DNA of 64,000 nucleotides from Gammaproteobacteria bacterium BRH_c0 (GTDB lineage: Bacteria > Pseudomonadota > Gammaproteobacteria > Pseudomonadales > Porticoccaceae): NCBI GenBank assembly GCA_000961645.1, contig LADM01000024.1, positions 1-64,000 of the forward strand. The letters are read 5' to 3'. The notes below the pieces were generated by a model. It did not search any database. It saw only the letters and a program-made list of their open reading frames with translations, and was not told the DNA's origin. Below, in pieces: positions 43,923 through 53,538 of this stretch (position 1 is the first letter of the stretch; every line of letters begins with the position of its first letter). The translations under genes were made by a program, and so were the position numbers.

Positions 43923-44698
43923 ACCCTGCCCTGCTCCTTCATTTTGTACGCCAGGACCTTGTTGACCGCCATGCGGCCTCAGCGCTGGGCGCACTCTGGA
44001 CCCTGCTGATTCCACTGGCAAACATTCTGATATTTACCCTGGTGTTCTCGCGACTGATGGGGGCCCGGCTGGAAATGATGGGAATGCAGTCGCTGGGAAC
44101 CTACAGCTACAGCGTCTATCTGGTCACCGGTTTGCTTGCCTGGACCTGCTTCGCCAACACCGTCACCCGCATCGGCCAGGTGTTCCACGAAAAGGCGGGA
44201 TTAATCGGCAAGGTAAAAATATCGCTATTTGCCCTGCCCCTGTATGTTTTGATCAGCGAGCTGATTGTCTACGCCATTTCCATGTCTTTCTTTGTCGGCT
44301 TTTTGCTGCTGATTGACTTCCAGTGGAGCTGGCACTGGCTGTGGTTGCCGGTTGTGCTGGCGGTGCAACAACTACTGGCCTACAGTCTCGGATTAATGGT
44401 AGCTGTGCTCAGCGTGTTTTTACGCGATATACGCGAGCTCGTTACCCTGGCGGTGCAGTTCTGGTTCTGGTTGACACCCATCGTCTACGTGATGACCATC
44501 CTGCCTGAATCCTGGATCTGGCTGTTCAAGCTCAACCCTCTCTTTCATACCACTGCGGCCCTGCGACAGGTCATGATCGTTGGCACAACCCCCGATTGGC
44601 AGGCATTGGTGGCGATCACCTTGCTCGGGCTGGGGCTGTTGGTGGCCAGCCTGTTTGTCGGCAAGAAGCTTGAACGTGATATCAGAGATTTTTTATAG
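43919..44698 (+). CDS. wzm: Polysaccharide ABC exporter permease (Wzm-like)
   Basis: A 259-residue ABC-2 type permease with six predicted membrane segments. The start MNPALLLHFVRQDLVDRHAASALGALWTLLIPLANILIFTLVFSRLMG contains the amphipathic helix and first span typical of Wzm/KpsM; VTLAVQFWFWLTPIVYVMTILPESW and LNPLFHTTAALRQVMI are conserved family segments. It forms the membrane channel that flips undecaprenyl-linked O-polysaccharide. ATGA overlap with rmd fixes the start; the longer frame is rejected. wzt begins immediately after its stop. Confidence 0.93.
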   Translation: MNPALLLHFVRQDLVDRHAASALGALWTLLIPLANILIFTLVFSRLMGARLEMMGMQSLGTYSYSVYLVTGLLAWTCFANTVTRIGQVFHEKAGLIGKVKISLFALPLYVLISELIVYAISMSFFVGFLLLIDFQWSWHWLWLPVVLAVQQLLAYSLGLMVAVLSVFLRDIRELVTLAVQFWFWLTPIVYVMTILPESWIWLFKLNPLFHTTAALRQVMIVGTTPDWQALVAITLLGLGLLVASLFVGKKLERDIRDFL

Positions 44699-45919
44699 AT
44701 GATCGAAGCCAACAATCTGCAAAAGTCCTTCAAACTTTACCACCAGCCTTCAGATCGCCTGAAGGAAATCCTTTTGCGGCGTCCCTTTCACAACCGGCAC
44801 CACGCACTGCAAGACGTTTCCTTTCGCGTAGAAAATGGTGAAACCCTTGGCATTATCGGTCGCAATGGCGCGGGAAAATCGACACTGCTGAAGATACTCA
44901 ATGGCGTTCTATTGCCCGATACCGGCTCCCTGCACTCAAGCGGCAAGGTAACCGGATTGCTGGAGCTGGGCACCGGCTTTGACATGTCGATGAATGGCGA
45001 AAAAAACATTTACACCAACGGCCTGCTAATCGGCATGAGCAGAGAGGAGCTGGATGCCCGGCATGACGACATCATCGCCTTTTCCGAGCTCGGCAAATTT
45101 ATCAACGAGCCTCTGCGAACCTACTCATCGGGCATGGTGATGAGGCTGGCTTTCTCAATCGCGATTCATGCCAACCCGGATATCTTCCTGGTGGATGAGG
45201 CTCTGTCTGTCGGCGATGGCCATTTTCAGCAAAAATGCATGAGAAAGATTCGCGAGTTCCGGGCCAATGGAGGCTCTATCATTTTCGTCTCCCATGACCT
45301 GAATGCCGTGAAAATGCTTTGTGATCGCGTTATCGTTCTCAGCGACGGCAAAGTAGCCAAGGACAGTGATCCGGAAACGGCAGCCAATTTTTACTATCAG
45401 ATACTTGGCAACGAAGAAGTTTCCGAAGAGGATACTGTTGTTGAACGCGGCTATGGAAACCATCACGCCGAAATCACCAGCGTGACAGCCATGGGCGAGA
45501 CATCCCAGTGCGAGATCCTGGCCAGCGGAGATACCCTGCTGCTGACAATCAGCATCACAGCCTGGGAAGATATCCCCGACCTGACCGCAGGATTGACCCT
45601 GCGAGACCGCTTCGGCCAGGATATCTTTGGTACCAATACCCATTTCATGGAGAAACCCCTGAGCATGAGCAGAGGGGATGAAATTGTCGTTCGCTTCCAT
45701 GTCCCCATGATGGTTGCGCCGGGGAAGTACACAGTGAGTATTGCCCTTCACGAAGGGGCCGACCATACCCGTATTTGTTATCACTGGTGGGACAATGCCG
45801 CGCGTTTTGAAGTGAGCGGCATACGCGGCACCCACTTCATTGGAGTTTGTCAGCTTAATCCGAGCGTGGAATTTCTAGCACCTCCGGAGGTCACCAATGA
45901 TACAGCGCAACAATCCTGA
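44699..45919 (+). CDS. wzt: Polysaccharide ABC exporter ATPase with carbohydrate-binding C-terminal domain (Wzt-like)
   Basis: A 406-residue protein. The N-terminal ATPase (residues about 1-235) has Walker A GIIGRNGAGKSTLLKIL, signature-like TYSSGMVMRLAFS, Walker B DIFLVDEALSVGD and H-loop IIFVSHDLNAV. A C-terminal beta-sandwich (about 250-395, with GDTLLLTISITAWEDI and PGKYTVSIALHEG) is the Wzt_C type domain that recognises the end of the O-chain in long-form Wzt, usually a modified non-reducing end. Presence of this domain predicts a chain terminator such as methylation or phosphorylation; an obvious terminal-modification enzyme is not next to it. It overlaps the following gene by 23 bases. 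Confidence 0.95.
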   Translation: MIEANNLQKSFKLYHQPSDRLKEILLRRPFHNRHHALQDVSFRVENGETLGIIGRNGAGKSTLLKILNGVLLPDTGSLHSSGKVTGLLELGTGFDMSMNGEKNIYTNGLLIGMSREELDARHDDIIAFSELGKFINEPLRTYSSGMVMRLAFSIAIHANPDIFLVDEALSVGDGHFQQKCMRKIREFRANGGSIIFVSHDLNAVKMLCDRVIVLSDGKVAKDSDPETAANFYYQILGNEEVSEEDTVVERGYGNHHAEITSVTAMGETSQCEILASGDTLLLTISITAWEDIPDLTAGLTLRDRFGQDIFGTNTHFMEKPLSMSRGDEIVVRFHVPMMVAPGKYTVSIALHEGADHTRICYHWWDNAARFEVSGIRGTHFIGVCQLNPSVEFLAPPEVTNDTAQQS

Positions 45920-46601
45920 CATTGACTTTGATACGGTCGAAAACGACATTGCCCGGACGTTGGAAACCTATGCGAGCGACAATACACCAGCGACACCCGA
46001 AACAGCCGAGGAGATGCCACACCAGGATGTTCCCGTGAGTTCACTGGAAACCCTCTACAGCCTTGATGACGAAACCTTCGTGCGCGAAGCCCATCGCCTG
46101 TTCACAGGGCGCCCTGCTGACCCCGCCCTCATCGCCACCCTGCTCACCGAGCTGCAACGTGGTTGGCCAAGAAGCCAGATAGCCGCTGCGTTGCGCTACT
46201 CCAGGGACGCAAGGCAGCGGCCCGAGAACAACAATGTGAGGATGCGAAAAAGTTGGCTCACCTACAGGCTGAGTCATTTGCCTTTGCTAGGTCCACTGAT
46301 GGAGACTTTGCTCGCCCTCGCCGCTGCAGGTCGGCTCAAGCGCACAACAATTCGATTGCAAACTGCATTGCAGGCATGCCAACAGAGTGTTGTCGACAGT
46401 CACACCCAACTGCATGAGCGACTTTTCGAACTGGAATCCCAGGTCAATCGCCTGCTCCTTGAAAAGCAACAGCTGTTGAGCAAACTCGAACTCACACAGG
46501 CAAATCTGGCCACTCGCTGTGAAGAGCTGGAGCAGCGCCTTTGCGAAGCGCAGAAAGGGTCGGAAAACCGGAGCCATCCGGAATCAGCAGGTAACGACTA
46601 G
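45897..46601 (+). CDS. DUF4214-like protein with C-terminal coiled coil
   Basis: A 234-residue protein with an acidic, disordered N-terminus (residues 1-55), a DUF4214-like segment (about 60-110; REAHRLFTGRPADPALIATLL followed by SQIAAALRYSRDAR), a short hydrophobic stretch (LPLLGPLMETLLALAAAGRL) and a coiled coil (about 150-225). It overlaps wzt by 23 bases, so it is translated with the exporter. The DUF4214 pattern also occurs twice at the start of the large secreted protein at 31641. A role in coordinating chain synthesis or length, as coiled-coil proteins do in some ABC-type O-antigen systems (WbdD-like), is possible but unproven. Confidence 0.72.
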   Translation: MIQRNNPDIDFDTVENDIARTLETYASDNTPATPETAEEMPHQDVPVSSLETLYSLDDETFVREAHRLFTGRPADPALIATLLTELQRGWPRSQIAAALRYSRDARQRPENNNVRMRKSWLTYRLSHLPLLGPLMETLLALAAAGRLKRTTIRLQTALQACQQSVVDSHTQLHERLFELESQVNRLLLEKQQLLSKLELTQANLATRCEELEQRLCEAQKGSENRSHPESAGND

Positions 46602-46656
46602 CGAACAGCTGATTGCACGCTCGTCGCGAGTCGATCCGAGTTCAGACGGTAACCAC

Positions 46657-49600
46657 ATGACCCCAAAAGCTATCCATCAGATTTGTCCACGTTGTACGTT
46701 GGGCGGCGGCATCACCAACGGCATGCTGTTTGTTCGTCGCCTGCTGCGCGAGGCCGGCATTGAATCCAACATCTATGCCGCTGATATTCCGCCATCGCTG
46801 GCGCATGAAATACGGCTCCTGAGCGACTATGTTGACGATGAGAATCAGGTTCTCCTGATCCATCATGGCATTGGCAATCACCATGAAACGTGGCTGCCAA
46901 CAGCCGCGGCCCGCAAGCTGATGGTCTTCCACAATATTACTCCGGCCGGTTTCTTTGACCAGGACGATCCTATACTTCCGCAGCTGGAACTCGGCTGGCA
47001 GCAACTACAGCGCTGGAAAGGCTGGCTTGATGGGGTCATCGCAGATTCACAGGCGAACCTGAAGGCACTGCTGGAACACGATTACGACCCCAGTCGGTGT
47101 CGGGTCATTCCGCTGCTGGTTGATCTTGATAAATGGCGCCGTCTCAAGAGCATTCCCCCTGCGCGCCCCCTGCAAGACGAATTTCGCCTGCTCTTTGTCG
47201 GACGCCTTGTCCCCCATAAAAACCAGCTCGGATTGATTGAAACGCTCCACCACCTGGAAAAGATGTCCGACTGCCAGGTAACCCTCACCCTGGTCGGATC
47301 CGGCGATGCTGCCTACGAGAGGTTATTGCGGGATGACATTGAACGCTACCAGCTGGTCGACAGGGTCACATTAACCGGCAAAATTACAGACGCCGAACTG
47401 GCAACTGCCTATACACAAGCCGACCTCTATGTCAGCCTTAGCCGTCACGAAGGTTTTGGCATGCCCCTGATCGAGGCCATGGCACACGGGTTGCCGGTGA
47501 TGGCCTTTAACGCGCCACACAGCAATATTGCCGATACCATTGGCAGGGCGGGACTACTGCTGGACCGCGATGATCCGGTCGCCTGCGCAGCAGCAATCGC
47601 TGCAGTGATTCGCCAACCCCGACTGCGCCGCCAACTTGCTATCGAAGGCAACCGGCACCTGGACAACTTTAAGTCGGCACAACTGGCCGAGGATCTTTTC
47701 TCATTCCTGGCCGATTTGAACATACACCCCCTGCGCCAGCGTCAGCCAGCTCTTGCACTGCCAGCCCTCGACTTCCGTGTTGAAGGGCCGTGGGACAGCA
47801 CCTACAGCCTGGCGATTGTGAACCGTGAACTGGCCCTGACTCTCGCCGCCGATGGTTACCAGGTTGGGTTGCACCCAACGGAAGGCGGCGGCGACTATAC
47901 GCCAGACAGGGAGGCAACAGCCAGATACCCAAATGCGGCACCCTTGGCCAAGGCAACTCTGGCGCCCCATGATGTGACCACTGTGCTGCGCTTGATGTAT
48001 CCAATGCGGCTGACAGCGATGGGTGGCGTCAATCACGTCGCGTGCAACTATGGCTGGGAGGAGTCGGTAATGCCTCCAGCCACGGTGCGCCAGTTCAACT
48101 ACCACGCACACCTGGTCACCACCATGTCGGACTGGGTGTCCAAGACGCTAATCGACAACGGCATCACCTCGCCGGTGGTCACTTGCGGCATTGGTGCCGA
48201 CCAGATTCTGCGCCATCAGCCGGATTATGCCGATCAACCGGACCTGGGCCAGGGGTTGCGCTTTCTCCATATTTCTTCTGGCTTCCCCAGAAAGGGCATC
48301 GACTCGCTGCTCGATGCCTACGGAGCAATTTTTTGCGGTGACGACAAGGTTTCATTGGTCATCAAGACGTTTGCCAACCCCCATCAAAATGTCGAGCAGC
48401 AATTACAGCAGTGGCGCGGTCACCACAACAATCCACCGACGGTTGTAGTCATCGAGCAAGATATTTCAGCGGGCGCCATCCGTGCTCTGCTGGAATCCTG
48501 TCATGTGCTGGTGGCACCAAGTCGCGGGGAGGGTTTCGGCCTGCCGTTGGCAGAGGCAATGCTGCTCAACATCCCGGTCATAACCACCGCCGGGGGGGGG
48601 CAGACCGATTTTTGCAGCGATCAAACCGCTTGGCTGATCGATTATGATTTTTTCCCCGCCCAGTCTCACATGTCGCTGAGTGGATCGGTGTGGCATGAAC
48701 CGCACCGGGATCAGCTCTCGGCCTTGTTGAAGGCGTTTTACGGGGCACACAGGCAAGAGCGCTGGGATGAGTTTGTTCAACAACGGGTGAGCGCGGCCCG
48801 CGAAATGATTCAGTCGCGTTTCACCTGGCAACATGTCGCCGACCGCACGCGAAGAGCCATTCAGGTACTTGATCTGTTGCCGCCAACCCTGTCAACACCC
48901 AGGCGCGGCTGCGTCACCACCTGGAACACCCGCTGCGGCATCGCAGGCTACAGCCAATTGCTGTTACACCCCGCCCTCGAAGACTGCTGGATCCTGGCCA
49001 GCGAGAGCAGCGCAATCACCGGTGAGGATAGCGATCGGGTGCGTCGCTGCTGGACGTCAGGACAGCATGATGATCTGGAACAACTTTTCGAGCAGATAGT
49101 GCAACTGGAACTTGAGCAGGTACTGATACAGTTCAATTTCTCCCTTTTCCGCCTTGATGCACTGGCAAACCTGCTGGAGCAATTACACCAGCGACAGATC
49201 CAGACCTTTATCACCTTACACTCCAGTGCCGACGTTTGGTGGGATCGGGATTTTATGACCTTGCGCCGCATTCAGCCCCAGCTGGCAGCCTGTACCCGCC
49301 TGCTGGTACATACGCTGACCGATCTCAATCGCCTGAAAAATATGGGCTTGGTGGCGAATACCACCCTCTTCCCCCACGGGGTTATGCCGGCACTGGCTTC
49401 CAAGCTGCCCGCGCAGCAGGCACAGCCAGATTTGGCCGACAAGACAGTGATTGCATCCTACGGATTTCTGCTGCCAAACAAGGGCTTGCCCGAACTTATT
49501 CAAGCGTTCGCCGCCCTTGCCCAGTCTGATGACAATCTGCACTTGCTGCTGGTGAACTCCCTCTACCCCATCACAGCTTCCGATGAGGAGAAAGCACGTT

Positions 49601-50046
49601 GCGACGCGTTGATTGATCAGCTCGGCATCGGGGAACATTTGACGATGATTACGGCTTATCTCGAAGACGAAGAGTCGCTGGCCTGGCTGCAAAAAGCGGA
49701 TGTGATTGTGTTCCCCTACCAGCGCAGCAACGAATCCTCCAGTGCAGCAGTACGCTGGGGGCTTGCAACAGGTCGACCCGTACTGTGCACGCCCCTCGCG
49801 ATTTTTGACGATGTAGCGGCTGTGGTTGATTTCACGCCGGGCATACGGGCCGACCAAATTGCCGCGGGGATCTCAAGGGTGTTGAACACATCCACCAGGT
49901 TACAAAGCCAAAAACGGGCACAACAGCGCGCCTGGCTAGCTGATCATAACTGGCGTCAACTGTCCCGACGTCTGGACTGCATGTCGAAAGCGACGCTGCA
50001 GAATGCAAAAATCCTGCAAGCCATGTCCGACTCTGTGCTGCCCTGA
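46657..50046 (+). CDS. Three-domain GT-B glycosyltransferase (possible polymerising transferase)
   Basis: An 1129-residue protein containing three GT-B/GT4-like units. Unit 1 (about 1-390) has GRLVPHKNQLGLIETL and SRHEGFGMPLIEAMAHGLP. Unit 2 (about 395-760) has ISSGFPRKGIDSLLDAYG and PSRGEGFGLPLAEAMLLNIP. Unit 3 (about 790-1129) has YGFLLPNKGLPELIQAFA and FPYQRSNESSSAAVRWGLATGRP, with the donor-site glutamates less well kept. ATG at 46657 was chosen because it starts directly at the first domain; a longer frame begins inside the DUF4214-like gene. Fused transferases of this kind (WbdA-like) build repeat units of ABC-exported O-chains, here probably D-rhamnose. A G9 run occurs at 48592-48600. 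Confidence 0.87.
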   Translation: MTPKAIHQICPRCTLGGGITNGMLFVRRLLREAGIESNIYAADIPPSLAHEIRLLSDYVDDENQVLLIHHGIGNHHETWLPTAAARKLMVFHNITPAGFFDQDDPILPQLELGWQQLQRWKGWLDGVIADSQANLKALLEHDYDPSRCRVIPLLVDLDKWRRLKSIPPARPLQDEFRLLFVGRLVPHKNQLGLIETLHHLEKMSDCQVTLTLVGSGDAAYERLLRDDIERYQLVDRVTLTGKITDAELATAYTQADLYVSLSRHEGFGMPLIEAMAHGLPVMAFNAPHSNIADTIGRAGLLLDRDDPVACAAAIAAVIRQPRLRRQLAIEGNRHLDNFKSAQLAEDLFSFLADLNIHPLRQRQPALALPALDFRVEGPWDSTYSLAIVNRELALTLAADGYQVGLHPTEGGGDYTPDREATARYPNAAPLAKATLAPHDVTTVLRLMYPMRLTAMGGVNHVACNYGWEESVMPPATVRQFNYHAHLVTTMSDWVSKTLIDNGITSPVVTCGIGADQILRHQPDYADQPDLGQGLRFLHISSGFPRKGIDSLLDAYGAIFCGDDKVSLVIKTFANPHQNVEQQLQQWRGHHNNPPTVVVIEQDISAGAIRALLESCHVLVAPSRGEGFGLPLAEAMLLNIPVITTAGGGQTDFCSDQTAWLIDYDFFPAQSHMSLSGSVWHEPHRDQLSALLKAFYGAHRQERWDEFVQQRVSAAREMIQSRFTWQHVADRTRRAIQVLDLLPPTLSTPRRGCVTTWNTRCGIAGYSQLLLHPALEDCWILASESSAITGEDSDRVRRCWTSGQHDDLEQLFEQIVQLELEQVLIQFNFSLFRLDALANLLEQLHQRQIQTFITLHSSADVWWDRDFMTLRRIQPQLAACTRLLVHTLTDLNRLKNMGLVANTTLFPHGVMPALASKLPAQQAQPDLADKTVIASYGFLLPNKGLPELIQAFAALAQSDDNLHLLLVNSLYPITASDEEKARCDALIDQLGIGEHLTMITAYLEDEESLAWLQKADVIVFPYQRSNESSSAAVRWGLATGRPVLCTPLAIFDDVAAVVDFTPGIRADQIAAGISRVLNTSTRLQSQKRAQQRAWLADHNWRQLSRRLDCMSKATLQNAKILQAMSDSVLP
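48592..48600. repeat. G9 homopolymer in the three-domain glycosyltransferase gene
   Basis: Nine consecutive G encode three glycines in TTAGGGQTDF at the donor-binding part of the second GT unit (about residues 646-648). A slip of one base would truncate the protein and lose part of unit 2 and all of unit 3. Confidence 0.8.
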
Positions 50047-50156
50047 CACGAAACGTACATCAGCGTTGAGTCCGCCAATGGTGTCGAGGGCCTCCCACCC
50101 TATCCACCACTACTCACTGACAGCGCTTGAATGCAGATGATTTTTTGCGATAAAAA

Positions 50157-53123
50157 TCATGACATCGCAAAATTTTCCATGGGCCGGATGTAAGGCGGCC
50201 GCTCAGTCGCACCATGCAACCAGCCAATAAGGTCTTGTACCGACTGCCTATCCATACAGGCAATATCAACCCACCCGGATTGGGAAACATAGAGGGCCGG
50301 TGCATCGCGGGATAAAACCCGGGGCTCATCCGAAACCGAAAGCCAACAATCGTTTCGATGCGGAACAACCTCCTCGTCGGGGACCTCAAACAATCCGGGT
50401 ATCAAGCCTCTCGCTGTTGTCCAGCCATCCTCCAACTCCTGAACACACTCCAGCTGCCAGGGGGCAGGTAGCATTTCAAGCAGCACAGAAATAACCCGAG
50501 CCAGCTCTGTCGACTCAGCGTCAGTGACGTCGAGCAACAAGCGCGGAGGGAACAATGCTTTGCGATTGAGGGTTAGCGCGCGAGACAGATCGTAAATCTC
50601 CTGCGGGGACCAGGGCGAGAACGGCTCTGTCTCAATGCGATCGGACAACCGACTGACAAGGTTCATCTCGGCGGCGAGCGGTGACACAGCGTAGTGATTC
50701 TCGATAGCTTCGAAATAGCGACGCGCCACCAAAGCCGGGCTGTGGTGATGCAGCACATACTCCTGGCCACTGGTACTGAGCTTGCGTCGCAAATCAATAT
50801 CTTGCCACAGCAACACCAAGGCTTTTTCGAGACTCTCAATGGACGGCTGATCATCGAGCGCCAAACCGACCTGATCCGGTAACTCTGAAGCGGTACCATG
50901 GGTATTGTAGATCAGAGGCAAGCCGTGCCCGAGACAATCAAATAACGCAGCCGAGGTCTCGCCCCGGGTCTGGTTGCGCAACTGCACCCCGACATCTGCT
51001 GCTGCCAACCAATCGCTATAGGTCGATTCTGCCACATAGCCGGTGATTGAGATGTTGTTTGCCCTATTGATCAGGGCGTCGATTTTCTGTCCGTATTCAT
51101 GGGATGTGTGATCACCGACAAACACCAGCCGAGCACTGCCTGCTACACCCAGTTCGGTCCCCAGCCAGGCGTTGATCAACTCAAGATTCAACTTGCTGAC
51201 GGCGAGAAACCCGAAACAACAGACCACAAAGTCATCAGCCCCCAGCCCAAGACGGTTTCTCGCGCCCTCGCGATCACGCTCTTTGGCAACAGTGCATGAA
51301 AAGGGAATCAGGGAAAGTCTGTGCTGGTAAGCGTTTCCGTAATGATAGTCGCATTGGTCAATAGCGAACTGCGAGTGGACGAGGACACCTATGGCCCCGT
51401 CCATCACCCAGCGATTGGCTGGATAGGCTTTCGCCGTTCCATCAACTCCTGTCGTCGCGAGCATATCAAGGGCATGATATCCATGAGATCTGACCATGGA
51501 TAATGACAGGGCTGTGTCGTCAAGACCAAAAGCCTGGGCATGGTTGAGCATGCCGCTCAGATAGAAATCATGTAAAAAAACCACACCTGGCACACTGCTC
51601 AACAGCGACATCATTGGAATGTGAAAATGACTATTTCCCATATGATAAAGCACCCTGGCGTAGTGCTTGGCATGGGTTAAAAACCACTCACTGGAGCGCA
51701 CAGTAAAATACGCTGCCAAGTCATTGTTAACATGAGCTTCATCGCTAATGATGTCGATGTCGTAGTATTTGGCAAGTTCAGGCAGTAGTCGTGCACTATA
51801 GTCGGCAATACCGCTGCGCTGAGGGGGCAACGGCGACAGATAAGCGAGTTTCAGCCGCGCTGACACCTGCTGGCCAGCAACGGGGTTGACTGTTGAGCAG
51901 TCGCCGAGCTGAGACTCAATTGCCGACAATGCCGCCCTTGCGCTTGCCTGCCACGAGAAGGACTTTGCCTGCTGCAGTCCGTGAACGCGCAAACGCTCCC
52001 TGAATTCGTTATCAGTCAATCCACGGGTTAATGCGTCTACCATTGGCTGGAGTTCGGCAGGATCGAACAATGCCTCCTGGTTGCCGATGACCTCGGGAAT
52101 GCTGCTGCGATTGGCGCCAATTGCTGGCGTCCCACAGGCCATTGCCTCAAGCACCGGCAAACCGAAACCTTCATGCAAGGATGGGAAGACAAAAAGGTGG
52201 GCCATATTGTAGAGAGCCACCAGATCGTCCTCGCCCACGAAACCGGTGAAAACCAGCTGCCCGGACGCAAGTCCATATCGCTTGCCCAAGGCCTCCAGAC
52301 GACTGCGATCACCGTCGCGGATTTTGCAAACTATCACTAACTGGTGGGCATGCCGCAATGCCGGCGTCAACTGCGCATAGGCTTCAATCAAACCCTCGAC
52401 ATTCTTTCGATAATCCACACCACCGGTATACATTACAAACCGATCACCAAGACCATAGGTGCGCCTGATGTCATCGAGACGAGCTTCCTCCAGCGTCAAA
52501 GGCAGGAAATGATCATCGATGGCCGACGAAATATTGATCACTCGCTGCGGTGAAATGTTGAGTACTTTTAGCGCTTCCTGACGCGAGCTTTCGGAAATGG
52601 CCAACAACAAATCAGCGTTGCGGAGGTGCTGCAAACGACGCATATACCAACGACGGATATAGGGGTCAGAAAGGTAGGCGGCTTGATTGAGGTATGGAAT
52701 CAGGTCATACAAAGTAACGACATTGAGAGGTGCCCTGTTGGATGTCGGCTCTATCGCTATGGTTGCATCATCGGAAAAACCTTCGAACAGACTGGCAACA
52801 TGAATGGCATCCGGTTTCAAATCGTCAATAAATTGCTGCCTGAGCAATTCCGCGACCCGCACTCTGCCAATATTGGTTGGTTCTGTATCGCGACATCCTG
52901 GCGGCAAAGCGAGAACGTGAATATTTTCGCGTCCAATCAGGGGGTCAAAAATCCCTCGCAACGGCGGAATTGTTTCGGGAAAGCGATCACTGAACAGAAT
53001 ACTCAGCCGGTGTTCGCCCGGCTCTCGCGCCATGGCTCGGGCCAATGCCAGGGAGTAGCGGCCAATACCGCGGTTACGGCTACTCGAGGTTTGACAGGCT
53101 TGCAGATCAATCAATAAATGCAT
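50157..53123 (-). CDS. Two-domain GT4 glycosyltransferase with extra C-terminal domain
   Basis: A 988-residue protein. Unit 1 (about 1-410) begins MHLLIDLQACQTSSSRNRGIGRYSLALARAM, a start typical of WbdA/WbdB-type mannosyltransferases, with YTGGVDYRKNVEGLIEAY and PSLHEGFGLPVLEAMACGTP. Unit 2 (about 430-800) starts LAYLSPLPPQRSGIADYSARLLPEL and keeps the LRNQTRGETSAALFDCLGHGLPLIYN donor segment. The last 190 residues are not recognised. It converges with the three-domain transferase; the two stop codons are 110 bp apart. Both probably assemble the O-chain exported by Wzm/Wzt. It starts three bases after the stop of a small gene. Confidence 0.88.
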   Translation of the reverse strand: MHLLIDLQACQTSSSRNRGIGRYSLALARAMAREPGEHRLSILFSDRFPETIPPLRGIFDPLIGRENIHVLALPPGCRDTEPTNIGRVRVAELLRQQFIDDLKPDAIHVASLFEGFSDDATIAIEPTSNRAPLNVVTLYDLIPYLNQAAYLSDPYIRRWYMRRLQHLRNADLLLAISESSRQEALKVLNISPQRVINISSAIDDHFLPLTLEEARLDDIRRTYGLGDRFVMYTGGVDYRKNVEGLIEAYAQLTPALRHAHQLVIVCKIRDGDRSRLEALGKRYGLASGQLVFTGFVGEDDLVALYNMAHLFVFPSLHEGFGLPVLEAMACGTPAIGANRSSIPEVIGNQEALFDPAELQPMVDALTRGLTDNEFRERLRVHGLQQAKSFSWQASARAALSAIESQLGDCSTVNPVAGQQVSARLKLAYLSPLPPQRSGIADYSARLLPELAKYYDIDIISDEAHVNNDLAAYFTVRSSEWFLTHAKHYARVLYHMGNSHFHIPMMSLLSSVPGVVFLHDFYLSGMLNHAQAFGLDDTALSLSMVRSHGYHALDMLATTGVDGTAKAYPANRWVMDGAIGVLVHSQFAIDQCDYHYGNAYQHRLSLIPFSCTVAKERDREGARNRLGLGADDFVVCCFGFLAVSKLNLELINAWLGTELGVAGSARLVFVGDHTSHEYGQKIDALINRANNISITGYVAESTYSDWLAAADVGVQLRNQTRGETSAALFDCLGHGLPLIYNTHGTASELPDQVGLALDDQPSIESLEKALVLLWQDIDLRRKLSTSGQEYVLHHHSPALVARRYFEAIENHYAVSPLAAEMNLVSRLSDRIETEPFSPWSPQEIYDLSRALTLNRKALFPPRLLLDVTDAESTELARVISVLLEMLPAPWQLECVQELEDGWTTARGLIPGLFEVPDEEVVPHRNDCWLSVSDEPRVLSRDAPALYVSQSGWVDIACMDRQSVQDLIGWLHGATERPPYIRPMENFAMS

Positions 53124-53126
53124 GGC

Positions 53127-53435
53127 TCAGCGCTTCCTCGCATAGGTCAGGTTGCGCATGAGCCGGTCATATACCTGGTCCACCTCAGTAGAGGCACTGT
53201 TTAGCGGCACTTCTGCGGAAAAATCCATATTGCGCCGCACACCCGCACGAGCCGCACGAGCCGCACGGGGCGTTGCAATAATCCGTTGCACCAAGAATCG
53301 CTTCAGCCCTGGGGTGTACTCCAAAGCCCGCAAAACTACACTAAAAAGCCATGGTCGCGCTCTGATCCAGTACATCAAGGCGACAAGTCGATGTTTGATA
53401 AATATGCGTAAAATTATGGAAAGTCGATTTAACAT
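53127..53435 (-). CDS. Small basic protein of unknown function upstream of the GT4 gene
   Basis: A 102-residue, strongly basic protein. The first 60 residues are rich in hydrophobic and Arg residues (RLSIILRIFIKHRLVALMYWIRARPWLFSVVL), resembling an amphipathic membrane-associated helix pair. An Ala/Arg repeat follows (PRAARAARAG), encoded by a 9-bp DNA repeat near 53249, then an acidic C-terminus. I do not recognise a family. Evidence that it is real: an ATG start, the reading frame ends three bases before the glycosyltransferase start, and the position is operon-like. It could be a membrane anchor for the transferase. It may also be a remnant of a larger protein. Confidence 0.55.
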   Translation of the reverse strand: MLNRLSIILRIFIKHRLVALMYWIRARPWLFSVVLRALEYTPGLKRFLVQRIIATPRAARAARAGVRRNMDFSAEVPLNSASTEVDQVYDRLMRNLTYARKR

Positions 53436-53538
53436 TACAATCTCAGCTATCTACAAAATTTTTCCACACCGCTCCAGTGGGTATGGCTCGCTACAGGGTA
53501 AGCCTATAGGCAACCCCAATCTCCATAAAATGCAGACT

